DNA from: Paenibacillus qinlingensis
Lineage (GTDB): Bacteria; Bacillota; Bacilli; Paenibacillales; NBRC-103111
Assembly: GCF_013204845.1 (NCBI RefSeq)
Contig: NZ_JABMKY010000014.1
Location: 62,001 to 126,000 of the forward strand
Direction of reading: 5' to 3'
Length of the DNA stretch: 64,000 nt
Of the stretch, positions 1-8,655 are shown one piece after another (positions within the stretch are counted from its first letter, which is position 1; every line of letters begins with the position of its first letter). The notes below the pieces were generated by a model that made no database searches, was not told where the DNA came from, and was given only the letters and a program-made list of their open reading frames with translations. A program made the translations under genes and the position numbers.

Positions 1-966
1 TCTCTTATCTATAAACTAAAAGAAGTTAGCGACGCTGCGATCCTTGTCGTTGACGATGGCAGCGGTGAAGATTACCGCCCTATTTTTGATTCGGCGAAGC
101 AAGCAGGTTGCACCGTGCTAACGCATAAGATGAACCAAGGCAAAGGAAGCGCATTGAAAACGGGCTTTGATTATGTGAGACAGCACGGTGGAAGTGATGG
201 CGTTGTCTGCGCCGACAGTGATGGACAGCATCTGCCGGAAGATATTCTAAGACTCACGCAAGCCGTTCGCGAGCACCGTAATCATATCGTACTGGGCAGC
301 AGACAATTCACGGGCAAAGTCCCCATGCGCAGCCGTATCGGGAATTCGGCGACGAGGATGGTTTACGCATTGGCGACGGGAAAGCCCATACAAGATACGC
401 AAACTGGCCTGCGGGGCTATTCCTCTGAAATGTTGGATTGGCTATGCCAAATTCCAGGAAATCGCTTTGAGTATGAAATGAATATGCTTCTCGAAGCTCC
501 TAATGTGGGATACGACTTGGTTGAGGTTCCGATCGACACCGTCTATTTGGACGATAATAAATCATCTCATTTTCGCCCTTTGGCCGATTCCGCCAGAGTT
601 TACTTTCCTTTTCTAAAATTCTGTGCGTCCTCGGGATTCGCAGCAATCATGGATTTCATTCTGCTGCTCGTGCTGCAATGGATGACCTCCGATTTGCTCT
701 TATCCATCATGGGATCACGACTAGTCAGTTCCATGATCAATTACACAATGAATCGCAAATTTGTTTTCGCCAAAAGGAACGGAGCGGCTATCGGCAAATC
801 ATTGCCCCGGTATTTCTCTCTCGTTATCCTTATCATGTTATTGAATTATGGTAGCATGTACCTCTTTCACGAAAACATTGGCATACCTCTTATAGCTGCA
901 AAGCTCATAACGGAAACCCTCTTATTTTCATTCAGCTATTGGGCACAGCGAAAGATCGTATATTAA
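1..966 (+). CDS. GT2 glycosyltransferase fused to GtrA-like membrane domain (5' end outside window)
   Basis: The reading frame is open from base 1, so the gene starts before the window and 321 residues are visible. The first part is a GT-A fold family 2 glycosyltransferase: it keeps the nucleotide-sugar motif VVDDGSGE (about visible residues 16-23) and the metal-site stretch ADSDGQH. From about residue 200 to the end come hydrophobic segments with a GtrA-type pattern (FLKFCASSGFAAIMDF, NYTMNRKFVF). Such fusions usually transfer a sugar to undecaprenyl phosphate and move the product across the membrane for cell-envelope glycosylation; that role is inferred from the family. A terminator follows ten bases after the stop. 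Confidence 0.88.
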   Translation, partial: SLIYKLKEVSDAAILVVDDGSGEDYRPIFDSAKQAGCTVLTHKMNQGKGSALKTGFDYVRQHGGSDGVVCADSDGQHLPEDILRLTQAVREHRNHIVLGSRQFTGKVPMRSRIGNSATRMVYALATGKPIQDTQTGLRGYSSEMLDWLCQIPGNRFEYEMNMLLEAPNVGYDLVEVPIDTVYLDDNKSSHFRPLADSARVYFPFLKFCASSGFAAIMDFILLLVLQWMTSDLLLSIMGSRLVSSMINYTMNRKFVFAKRNGAAIGKSLPRYFSLVILIMLLNYGSMYLFHENIGIPLIAAKLITETLLFSFSYWAQRKIVY

Positions 967-975
967 CGCGCAAAG

Positions 976-1003
976 AGCCACTTCCATTATGGAAGTGGCT
1001 TTT
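976..1003 (+). terminator. Rho-independent terminator of the glycosyltransferase
   Basis: A perfect 10-bp stem (AGCCACTTCC with GGAAGTGGCT), a 5-base loop and a short T run, directly after the stop codon at 966. Confidence 0.8.
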
Positions 1004-1189
1004 ATCTCATCGTTCAAATCGGAACCATCCGAAATCAAATTGACTTCCCGGAAGAAACATGAAGGTCACTAATATTATATAGCAAGAAAGACCCTTGAAA
1101 GAGAATTTACTCGTTCAACTTTCTTCTTTTTGACTATCAATTAAATGACCTCCCTTGGTACATAGGACATCGTTTTTGCAAACTTTTTA

Positions 1190-1218
1190 TTGACAACCTA
1201 CTGACTAGGATATAAATT
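1190..1218 (+). promoter_or_regulatory. Probable promoter of the siderophore operon
   Basis: A perfect TTGACA at 1190-1195 is followed by an AT-rich -10 region (TATAAA at 1211, or TAAATT at 1213 with a 17-bp spacer). The Fur box begins just downstream, at the expected transcription start. The exact -10 hexamer is uncertain. The rest of the 1004-1286 gap shows nothing else I can name. Confidence 0.55.
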
Positions 1219-1223
1219 AATAT

Positions 1224-1242
1224 GATACTGATAATCATTATC
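1224..1242 (+). promoter_or_regulatory. Fur box
   Basis: This 19-mer matches the classical Fur consensus at 18 of 19 positions and contains the perfect 7-1-7 dyad TGATAAT-C-ATTATCA (1229-1243). It overlaps the transcription start region upstream of a siderophore-binding protein, so iron repression of the 1287-5236 operon is very likely. Confidence 0.88.
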
Positions 1243-1286
1243 AAATAGTAAACAAATAAAATTAAGAATAAGGATGGGTCTACACA

Positions 1287-2357
1287 ATGAATAAAACACC
1301 AAAAACCGCATTAAAAACACTAACTATTTCGGCTGCGCTTATGATCGCACTCGTTGGTTGTTCTTCAGGCAAGCAATCCAGTTCAACACCAGCACCAACG
1401 CCGGCCGTGAGTGCCGCCCCGACAGCTGCTGCAACTGCTGCCCCAGATGCTACGAAATACCCGATCGTGATCAAGCATGCTTTTGGCGAAACGACGATTC
1501 CAAGCAAGCCGAAACGAGTGGCTACGATTCAATGGGCTAACCATGATGTTGTACTTGCGCTAGGCGTTGTACCTGTTGGTTTCTCAGCGGCAAATTACGG
1601 CGTTCAGGATAAAAGCGGACTTCTGCCTTGGACAGCGAAAAAGCTTAAGGAACTTAACGTAGATAAACCTAATGTTTTCCAAGATACAGATGGACTTAAT
1701 TTTGAAGCTATTTCAGCATCCAAGCCGGATGTCATTCTTGCTGCTTATTCTGGAATCACGCAAAAAGACTACGAAACGCTTAGCAAAATCGCTCCGGTTG
1801 TCGCTTATGAAAAAAGCCCTTGGGTAACGACATGGCGTGAACAAGTCCTGTTTAATGCAACAGGGATGGGGATGAAAGCCGAAGGCGAGAAACTGATTAA
1901 GGACACCGAAGAGCTGATTAAGAAAAAAGCAAGCGAGTATCCACAGTTGAAAGGCAAAAAAGTTGCATTCACTAACTTCTCAGCCAAAGATTTATCCAAA
2001 ATTAATATCTATACAGCTGCTGACCCACGCGGCGCTTTCTTGATTGAGCTAGGTATGGTTTATTCGGAAGGTGTTACGAAAAAGATTACGGACCCTACCG
2101 CTTACAACTTGAAATTAAGCTCTGAAAATGCTGACGCTCTTAACGATGCGGATATCTTAGTCGGGTATGGAGATGACGCCTTATTGCAAGCTGTTAAAGC
2201 AGATCCTATTCTTGGTAAAATTCCAGCTGTTCAAAAAGGTGCTGTAGTGCTGATCGGTAACGGTACACCTCTTGCGGCTTCTGGTAACCCTAACCCACTT
2301 TCAATTTCTTATACGATTGATGAATACTTGAAATTAATCGCAGGAGCTATTAAGTAG
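1287..2357 (+). CDS. Iron-siderophore ABC transporter substrate-binding lipoprotein
   Basis: 356 residues. A signal peptide ends in a lipobox (LVGC, Cys at about 25), followed by a Ser/Pro/Ala/Thr-rich linker to about residue 60, and then the FepB/FhuD-type fold opening with IVIKHAFGETTIPSKPKRV, the usual start of cluster 8 siderophore-binding proteins. It would be anchored to the outer face of the membrane and deliver a ferric siderophore to the permeases encoded next. It is the first gene of a four-gene operon under a Fur box. The siderophore cannot be told from sequence. Confidence 0.93.
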   Translation: MNKTPKTALKTLTISAALMIALVGCSSGKQSSSTPAPTPAVSAAPTAAATAAPDATKYPIVIKHAFGETTIPSKPKRVATIQWANHDVVLALGVVPVGFSAANYGVQDKSGLLPWTAKKLKELNVDKPNVFQDTDGLNFEAISASKPDVILAAYSGITQKDYETLSKIAPVVAYEKSPWVTTWREQVLFNATGMGMKAEGEKLIKDTEELIKKKASEYPQLKGKKVAFTNFSAKDLSKINIYTAADPRGAFLIELGMVYSEGVTKKITDPTAYNLKLSSENADALNDADILVGYGDDALLQAVKADPILGKIPAVQKGAVVLIGNGTPLAASGNPNPLSISYTIDEYLKLIAGAIK

Positions 2358-2361
2358 ATCC

Positions 2362-3402
2362 ATGAATCGTTCATCGGTTTCAGACAGCACGCCACTAAAC
2401 TCGCATATTCCGAAGCATTTTATGATCGTTCTACTAATCTGTCTGGTCTTGCTCGTCGTTTGCGTAATTGCATCCCTGGCCTTTGGCTCTCGATCGGTGA
2501 GATTACAAGATGTACTAGACGGTTTATTTCACCCGAATGTCGACTCCTACGGGGCAAGCATAGTTCAAAAACGGTTCTCACGAACCGTTTTTGGTTTGTT
2601 TTGCGGGGCAGCACTCGGTGTTTCTGGCGCGCTTATGCAAGCGGTCACCCGGAACCCGATTGCTGATCCGAGTATACTTGGGGTTAACACAGGCGCATCG
2701 TTATTCGTCGTCTGTGGTATTGCCTTCTTGAACATCACGACGGCTAATCAATATATTTGGTTGGCTTTAGCTGGAGCCGCAATTACTGCGATTTTCGTAT
2801 TTGGAATCGGCTCAATGGGGCGTGGCGGTGCCACGCCCATTAAGCTTCTATTGGCTGGTGCTGCCACAAGTGCCGCCCTATCTTCGTTAGTCAGTGCGAT
2901 CATGGTGCCACGCTCTTATGTCATGGATCAATTCAGGTTTTGGTCAGTTGGTAGCGTAGGCTCGGCTACTTGGGACGCTGTCGCTATCTTTACCCCGTTT
3001 CTGATCATCGGCATATTGATCGGCATTATTTCTGGCCCCGCACTCAATGCGTTAGCACTGGGAGACGAGCTCGCGACAGGGCTAGGCATTCGAACAGGTA
3101 CATTACGTTTTATTGCAGCTTTTGCAGGGGTTATTTTGTGCGGCGCAACGACTGCTCTCGCAGGGCCCATCGGCTTTATTGGGCTCATCTCGACTCATGT
3201 CATTCGCCTCATACTTGGTCCCGACTTGCGCTTTGTTATTCCGATGTCAGCCCTCTCAGGAGCCGTCATTCTGACGATATCCGATGTCATCGGCCGGCTT
3301 GTCGGCAGCCCTGGAGAGCTCGAAGTCGGTGTCGTTACTGCATTTATTGGCGCCCCCATACTAATCATTCTAGCGATGAAATCGAAAGTGCGTTCATTAT
3401 GA
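2362..3402 (+). CDS. FecCD-family siderophore permease (first subunit)
   Basis: 346 residues with about nine to ten membrane segments and the family landmarks ALMQAVTRNPIADPSILGVNTGA and GPIGFIGLISTHVIRLI, the latter being the region that contacts the ATPase. Usual length for FecD/BtuC-type permeases. The start lies 4 bases after the binding-protein stop; an AGGAG sits inside the end of the previous gene, so translation is probably coupled. It should pair with the next gene to form a heterodimeric channel. Confidence 0.93.
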   Translation: MNRSSVSDSTPLNSHIPKHFMIVLLICLVLLVVCVIASLAFGSRSVRLQDVLDGLFHPNVDSYGASIVQKRFSRTVFGLFCGAALGVSGALMQAVTRNPIADPSILGVNTGASLFVVCGIAFLNITTANQYIWLALAGAAITAIFVFGIGSMGRGGATPIKLLLAGAATSAALSSLVSAIMVPRSYVMDQFRFWSVGSVGSATWDAVAIFTPFLIIGILIGIISGPALNALALGDELATGLGIRTGTLRFIAAFAGVILCGATTALAGPIGFIGLISTHVIRLILGPDLRFVIPMSALSGAVILTISDVIGRLVGSPGELEVGVVTAFIGAPILIILAMKSKVRSL

Positions 3403-4430
3403 CAAATACATCTATTGCATTTATTATGGCGGGAAGACGTCGAAGACACCGCCGATGGCTGCTTGTTACCAGCATACTTGCCTTACTCTCCTGCGCCCTT
3501 TGCTGTGCGATGCTTTTAATGGGAACCACTTATTACCCCGTTAAAGATGTCATCCGTGTGCTAATGGGGGAACAGGTCCAAGGTGCATCCTTTGCAATAA
3601 ATACCGTACGTTTACCGAGGATGTTAGCAGGACTATTTGCCGGATTTGCTTTCGGTATTGCCGGGAACACCTTCCAGACGATGTTACGTAACCCCCTCGC
3701 TAACCCGAATGTCATCGGGATTACCGCTGGCTCAAGCGCGGCAGCTGTTTTTTGCATACTCATCCTTCACGCTAGCACCACCGTTGTTTCCGTTGCTTCT
3801 GTGATTGCCGGACTTGCTACTGTGCTGTTCATTTATTTATTATCCAGGGGAAAAACATTCTCGATCGGGCGATTAATCCTCATCGGCATAGGCATTCAAG
3901 CCATGCTAGACTCTGTCATATCCTATCTGCTACTAGTAGGCGCACAGCAAGATATCCCAGCAGCGTTCAGATGGCTTACCGGCAGTCTCAATGGCGTCCA
4001 ATTGTATGAGCTTCCGCCACTGGTCATAACGGTTCTGATCTTCTCGCCTCTCATTGTCGTGCTCGGCAAACATTTGAGTCTATTAGAGCTTGGCGAACAA
4101 TCGGCCACTACACTCGGTGTAAACACAGACATGACAAGAATTGCACTCATTGTGAGTGCCGTCTTCTTGGTTGCTCTTGCTACGGCAACAACGGGTCCAA
4201 TCGCCTTTGTCGCTTTCCTTTCGGGACCGATCGCAAAAAGATTAGTCGGGGTTGGTTTCTCAAACGCAATTCCGGCGGGTCTAGTTGGCGTTAGTTTAGT
4301 TTTAGCATCAGACCTCATCGGGCAATTCGCTTTCGAAACCAGATTCCCTGTGGGCATCATAACTGGAATACTCGGAGCACCGTATCTGATCTTCTTGCTA
4401 ATCCGAATGAATCGAAAGGGAGATTTATAA
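3399..4430 (+). CDS. FecCD-family siderophore permease (second subunit)
   Basis: I start it at the ATG at 3399, which overlaps the previous stop (ATGA); the frame stays open upstream, but that part is only the shadow of the other permease. 343 residues; a basic N-terminus (RRRRHRRW) precedes the first membrane helix. Family landmarks are RLPRMLAGLFAGFAFGIAG, LRNPLANPNVIGITAGSS and GPIAFVAFLSGPIAKRL. It is the heterodimer partner of the preceding permease. The four-base overlap and the one-base overlap with the ATPase gene fit a tightly coupled operon. Confidence 0.92.
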   Translation: MTNTSIAFIMAGRRRRHRRWLLVTSILALLSCALCCAMLLMGTTYYPVKDVIRVLMGEQVQGASFAINTVRLPRMLAGLFAGFAFGIAGNTFQTMLRNPLANPNVIGITAGSSAAAVFCILILHASTTVVSVASVIAGLATVLFIYLLSRGKTFSIGRLILIGIGIQAMLDSVISYLLLVGAQQDIPAAFRWLTGSLNGVQLYELPPLVITVLIFSPLIVVLGKHLSLLELGEQSATTLGVNTDMTRIALIVSAVFLVALATATTGPIAFVAFLSGPIAKRLVGVGFSNAIPAGLVGVSLVLASDLIGQFAFETRFPVGIITGILGAPYLIFLLIRMNRKGDL

Positions 4431-5236
4431 TGAAGCCGACGCATCATTTTCAAGCTCAACAAACCGTTGCTGGTTATGATAATAAAACGATTATCCAAGG
4501 CGTCAGCCTGGTTATACCCAGTAATAAAATAAGCGTTATTATTGGCGCGAACGCGTGTGGGAAGTCTACGCTTCTGAAAACACTGTCAAGGCTTATAAAG
4601 CCGGAATCTGGAAGCATCACCCTCGATGGAAAGCAAATCGATAAGATACCGCCGAAACAATTGGCTCGCGTTTTAGGACTGCTGCCGCAATCTCCGATTG
4701 TACCGGAAGGCATCTCCGTCGCCGATTTAGTCGGACGCGGAAGATTTCCACATCAAGCGTTATTTAGTGGTTGGACCAAGAAAGATTATGAAGCGGTAGC
4801 CGAAGCCATGGAAATTATGAAAATTACTGAACTTGCCAACGCTAACATTGACGAGCTTTCAGGTGGTCAAAGGCAACGTGTTTGGATTGCGATGGCGCTA
4901 GCACAACAAACCGACATTTTATTTCTGGATGAACCAACTACCTTCCTAGATATCACTTATCAGGTTGAGATCCTTGACCTCCTCACCGATCTTAACCGGA
5001 AACACGGAACTACGATTGTCATGGTTCTTCATGATATTAATTTGTCGGCACGATATGCAGACCATATTTTTGCGCTTTATCAAGGTAAGCTTGTCTCTGA
5101 GGGCGAGCCCTCGAAGGTAATCACTAGCACATTAGTCAAAGATATTTTCGGCCTTGATTGCGCGGTCATTGAAGACCCCGTCTCAGGTTCTCCTTTGGTC
5201 ATACCAAAGGGGCGCTATCATGTTAATCAAGCGTAG
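4430..5236 (+). CDS. Siderophore ABC transporter ATP-binding protein
   Basis: 268 residues, cytoplasmic. Walker A is GANACGKST (an unusual Cys in place of the common Gly), the signature is LSGGQRQRVW, Walker B is ILFLDEPT and the switch His lies in VLHDIN. These are standard for FepC/FecE-type ATPases that power ferric siderophore import. A GGGAG ribosome site precedes the ATG, which overlaps the permease stop by one base. The gene is followed by a strong terminator that closes the operon. Confidence 0.93.
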   Translation: MKPTHHFQAQQTVAGYDNKTIIQGVSLVIPSNKISVIIGANACGKSTLLKTLSRLIKPESGSITLDGKQIDKIPPKQLARVLGLLPQSPIVPEGISVADLVGRGRFPHQALFSGWTKKDYEAVAEAMEIMKITELANANIDELSGGQRQRVWIAMALAQQTDILFLDEPTTFLDITYQVEILDLLTDLNRKHGTTIVMVLHDINLSARYADHIFALYQGKLVSEGEPSKVITSTLVKDIFGLDCAVIEDPVSGSPLVIPKGRYHVNQA

Positions 5237-5265
5237 TTTCTTAGCCGGATATAAAGTAGGTAAAG

Positions 5266-5305
5266 AAAAACCCACCCCGTCTGCTAACGGGAGTGGGTTT
5301 TTCTT
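5266..5305 (+). terminator. Terminator of the siderophore operon
   Basis: The stem AAACCCAC.CCCGT pairs with ACGGG.AGTGGGTTT, followed by a T run; it lies 30 bases after the ATPase stop. It may also act on the convergent gene ending at 5341. Confidence 0.82.
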
Positions 5306-5340
5306 ATCTCTCAAAAACGATATTAATCAAAATGTTCTGT

Positions 5341-7476
5341 TTAATCTGCTACTCTATGAATTTGACTTAATAGACTCTTCACATCGTCACTATTAAAGAC
5401 TCCATCTCTATTAACATCTATATGCCATTCTGGACGACTAGCGATTGCAGCTATATCTTCGATAGTAATCTGATCATCCACTATTACATCTACTGACTTA
5501 AACGTAATGATTTGCCTGTCTAGGATCGCATTGTTTAATTTAAATAGAGTTGTCCACAATGCTCCACGCTGTATGTCTACAGAAACTGCTGTTGCATTTC
5601 GCTGTATAGGTGAGGAGAGCATGAGTTTAATTGTTCGATAACTCCAATCACTGTAATCAAAGTAAGCTTCTGTAACTATCATTTCTTCATCATCTGCACG
5701 AATGTGAAAGAGATTCGTTTCCAATGTATAGTTAATATCCAACGGGGACGCTACTTTGATCGTGACTTCATTTCCCGCTCCATTGCTAAAGGCAGACTCC
5801 ACTGATAGATCTGTTAGCATCGCTTCCTGCTCATGTAGAGCCGTTTCTGCTTGGACTAAGTGATCTAAACGGGTCACTAAAGCTTTCTGAGTCTCTGTAA
5901 GAGCTTCGAAAGCGGCACGCGCTGCTTGAATAGCTTCACTATCTGATAATTTGACAGCATCTCGATTAGGTAAATTGTCGATAGCTACTACAACGGGCGC
6001 TGCGGCTTGTGTATCGGCTGTTGTTGAATTAAGGAACATTTCCAGCTCAACAAAACCGGTAGAAGCACTACCATTATTCATAGTTATCTTGATTTGGTTT
6101 GTTGAGATGAGATTAAAGTTAACCGTATTCAAGGTGTTTACCTTGGTAGCTCCATCCTTATTACTAGTACCCGTGGGAGTTAAAGGAGCTTTAACTTGAT
6201 TCGGCAGGTCAATCCACTGGTTATTCATCCAATATTGCACATTATAACTGGATGGGAGCTTGACACCTCCGCCATCGTTAAAGAGGTATAACTTGATTTG
6301 GTTAAGTATTTTAGACTCGCCTAAGTCATAAATTACCGAATCGGATGCATTGCCTCCGTAATTGGTCCATCTATCGTGCGCACCATCGGAGTAGTCGAAT
6401 AAACCATTTACCGTCCTCTGTCCATCGTCTTCACCATGTCCACAACAAGTATACGAGGCAGTCACCTGGGGATAACCCGTCATACTCGAATATAAGGCCA
6501 GATTAATCTCTTCATTCGAGGCCAGTAAGGTAATCGACACAGGATATGCTTCGCTAAGGTTACCTGCAGCATCTCTGACCCTAACATAGATGGTCTTCAT
6601 TCCCGCGCCTGACGGTAACGTATATGGTTTGAACGAATTGAATGATTCCCATTCAGACCAGTTTTCATTGTCATCTGAGAATTGCATGTCTCTAACGTCC
6701 GTAGATTGGCCCGTCATTTCCAGCTTAACCACATTTGAATAGGTTGCTTGTACACTTCCTTTAATTTTAGCCTGTACGCTTGGTGGCGTTGTATCAATAT
6801 TAATGATTCCTACTACAGTCTCCGATGAGTTGCCTGCCGTATCCACGGCATACGCCGAAATCGTTCGATTAGACGTCAAAACGAAGGGGCCATTGTATAT
6901 GGCAGGATTATCTCCCCACATCTGATATCTCTCATCTACCGTATCTGACGGATAGCTAATGCTCACAGTTACTTCATGCGTTGGTCCTGTCTCCGATAAC
7001 GTAATAACTGGCTTCTCGGGTGCAACCGTGTCGATTACAAGGTCCTTAACAGCGCCTAGCGCGGGTAATACAGTTGAAAGATTGGCAGGTGAGGCATTCG
7101 AAGAATCCGTGATCGTGCCGTCATTTAACGTAAGGGCATTTCCGTTTGACCAGTCCAAATCGGTTGAATTTTCACCAGATTGGGGAGCATAATTAAATAC
7201 AAGTGTGTCTGTGCCACTTCCTGATGCATAATTGGCTGTTCCTCCGCTATTCAGCGCGATAGATGGAACACCCTCTACCGTTACTGCCCCATTAAACTTC
7301 ACTGAAATCATAATGGTAGTGCCAGCTTTATAGGAACCATCAGGTGTTGTCGATTCTACCGACATAATCTGCGGTATTGTAATCGCGTTGGAACTGTGTG
7401 GTATCTTAAGTAGCAAACCAACTACTACGCATGCAACTAGAAGGGCCTTACCTCGATATTTCTTCAACGTACTCAC
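5341..7476 (-). CDS. Secreted multidomain protein: Ig-like modules, discoidin-like domain, dockerin-like C-terminus
   Basis: 711 residues from a GTG with GGGAG just upstream. A signal peptide (to about residue 31) is followed by Big/cadherin-like sandwiches (about 32-155), a chitobiase C-terminal-like module (155-230) and another Ig-like module (230-320). A discoidin/F5-8C-like sugar-binding domain with a CC pair follows (325-490), then a helical segment with LTETQKALVTRLDHL (510-555), typical of Paenibacillus extracellular enzymes. The end carries a calcium-loop motif DVNRDGVFNSDDV, as in dockerin repeats, though only one good loop is visible. No catalytic domain is recognised, so a carbohydrate-binding or adhesion role is inferred. 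Confidence 0.8.
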   Translation of the reverse strand: MSTLKKYRGKALLVACVVVGLLLKIPHSSNAITIPQIMSVESTTPDGSYKAGTTIMISVKFNGAVTVEGVPSIALNSGGTANYASGSGTDTLVFNYAPQSGENSTDLDWSNGNALTLNDGTITDSSNASPANLSTVLPALGAVKDLVIDTVAPEKPVITLSETGPTHEVTVSISYPSDTVDERYQMWGDNPAIYNGPFVLTSNRTISAYAVDTAGNSSETVVGIINIDTTPPSVQAKIKGSVQATYSNVVKLEMTGQSTDVRDMQFSDDNENWSEWESFNSFKPYTLPSGAGMKTIYVRVRDAAGNLSEAYPVSITLLASNEEINLALYSSMTGYPQVTASYTCCGHGEDDGQRTVNGLFDYSDGAHDRWTNYGGNASDSVIYDLGESKILNQIKLYLFNDGGGVKLPSSYNVQYWMNNQWIDLPNQVKAPLTPTGTSNKDGATKVNTLNTVNFNLISTNQIKITMNNGSASTGFVELEMFLNSTTADTQAAAPVVVAIDNLPNRDAVKLSDSEAIQAARAAFEALTETQKALVTRLDHLVQAETALHEQEAMLTDLSVESAFSNGAGNEVTIKVASPLDINYTLETNLFHIRADDEEMIVTEAYFDYSDWSYRTIKLMLSSPIQRNATAVSVDIQRGALWTTLFKLNNAILDRQIITFKSVDVIVDDQITIEDIAAIASRPEWHIDVNRDGVFNSDDVKSLLSQIHRVAD

Positions 7477-7612
7477 CTTACTCCCTGTCCAAATTTACCC
7501 AAATTATAACATGAAGACACCTAAGGGAATAGGTCTTTATTCCTATGACATATTTCTCATTCGGCGGACGCTCTGCGGGGTTAAAACACAAGCTTTATTT
7601 GCGCTTACCAAA

Positions 7613-7715
7613 TTAATCCAACAAGTGCAATTCTCTGGCGGCCTTAATCGCTTGTCCGCGTCTCTTCACTTGAAGTTTGTGCTCTCCCTCTTCTAGCCGC
7701 CGCCATCTAGTTCAA
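7613..7715 (-). pseudogene. Remnant of a LuxR-type HTH C-terminus
   Basis: Read on the minus strand, the last about 30 codons before a TAA at 7613-7615 give LQVKRRGQAIKAARELHLLD. This matches the recognition-helix end of LuxR/MalT-type regulators (compare LGVHNRAQAIQRG in the intact gene at 57711). The frame is interrupted upstream by stops and a shift, so only the tail of the gene survives. The rest of the 7477-7766 gap holds no supported gene. Confidence 0.5.
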
Positions 7716-7766
7716 TAAGTTCCTCTTCGTTTATCATTGTTTCTGTTAGACAGAGAGGTTTTAAAT

Positions 7767-8108
7767 TTAACTCTGGCGCTCTTCTCCGTATAATTTATTC
7801 ATATGCTCAATATGAGCTGCACCCCAATCGTTCAATGGCTGTAGGACCTTACTTAAGCCCTTACCGTAATCGGAAATTGAATATTCGACTTTCGGAGGTA
7901 CTTGGTTATACACCTCACGATGTACGATATCGTTATACGCGAGTTCTCTTAATTGTTGGGTCAGCATCTTTTTATTGATATCAGGTATCGCTTTTTGAAG
8001 CTCGCTGAATCTCATGGTGCCATTTGAAATAAGCTGCAGTAGAATAACAGGCTTCCATTTTCCTACTAAAATATCCAGTGCCGATTCAAATTTACAATAC
8101 TCTTTCAT
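7767..8108 (-). CDS. HxlR-family winged-helix regulator
   Basis: 113 residues, the usual length. The HxlR signature is present: a single Cys near the N-terminus (EYCKFESALDILVGKWKP), then RFSELQKAIPDINKKMLTQQLREL as recognition region and a YSISDYGKGL wing. Members commonly sense aldehydes, quinones or oxidants through that Cys. It is transcribed divergently from the DoxX-like gene at 8244, which is its most likely target. Confidence 0.9.
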   Translation of the reverse strand: MKEYCKFESALDILVGKWKPVILLQLISNGTMRFSELQKAIPDINKKMLTQQLRELAYNDIVHREVYNQVPPKVEYSISDYGKGLSKVLQPLNDWGAAHIEHMNKLYGEERQS

Positions 8109-8243
8109 AGAAACCCCCTGCGTTCCTTTGTTAGGTAACTTTTTATTTACTCTGTTTAGAATTAGTGCCTACTTCCTTAATTGAATACTTGCGTTTATTA
8201 TACCTGTAGAGATGTCGAAAAGTAATAAGGAGGTACACCATTC

Positions 8244-8597
8244 ATGAATATCGCACTATGGATCATTCAAGGTCTTGCAGCAATAGGTTTTATCTATTCT
8301 GGCTGGTTGAAGGCATTTCAGTATGAACAAGCGAAGTCTTCTTGGGGTTGGGTAAAAGACGTTCCAAAAGCGTTCGTTGTCTTTATCGGAATCGTTGAAT
8401 TAATAGGGGCAATTGGACTTATTCTGCCTCAGGTGACGAATATTGCACCTATTCTGACACCAATTGCTGCAACTGGACTTGCCGCAATCGTTCTTCTTGG
8501 CGCCTTATTCCATATTTCACGCAAGGAATATCGGGAAATCGGCGTGAACATTGTGTTCTTCGCGTTAGCTGCATTTATTGCAATCTGTCGGTTGTAA
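8244..8597 (+). CDS. DoxX-like small membrane protein
   Basis: 117 residues with four membrane segments and the DoxX-like pattern IYSGWLKAFQYE near the N-terminus. A consensus AAGGAGGT ribosome site precedes the ATG. Family members sit in the cytoplasmic membrane and are linked to redox or thiol stress in several bacteria; no reaction can be assigned here. The divergent HxlR regulator supports control by reactive species. A terminator follows. Confidence 0.85.
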   Translation: MNIALWIIQGLAAIGFIYSGWLKAFQYEQAKSSWGWVKDVPKAFVVFIGIVELIGAIGLILPQVTNIAPILTPIAATGLAAIVLLGALFHISRKEYREIGVNIVFFALAAFIAICRL

Positions 8598-8614
8598 GCC
8601 GGCGTACACCTATA

Positions 8615-8651
8615 GAAAAACCTCTATCCACATGTGGATAGAGGTTTTCTT
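8615..8651 (+). terminator. Terminator after the DoxX-like gene (works in both directions)
   Basis: A perfect stem GAAAACCTCTATCCA with TGGATAGAGGTTTTC around CATG. The A and T flanks allow it to serve the DoxX-like gene and the convergent monooxygenase gene ending at 8656. Confidence 0.85.
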
Positions 8652-8655
8652 GCTT

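Noticed and set aside
2970..3398. Long upstream extension of the second siderophore permease frame
   Set aside because: It lies inside the first permease gene in another frame; the ATGA overlap at 3399 and the family length fix the real start.
7388..7696. Plus-strand 102-residue open frame
   Set aside because: It overlaps the start of the discoidin-type gene and the LuxR relic; no ribosome site or domain.
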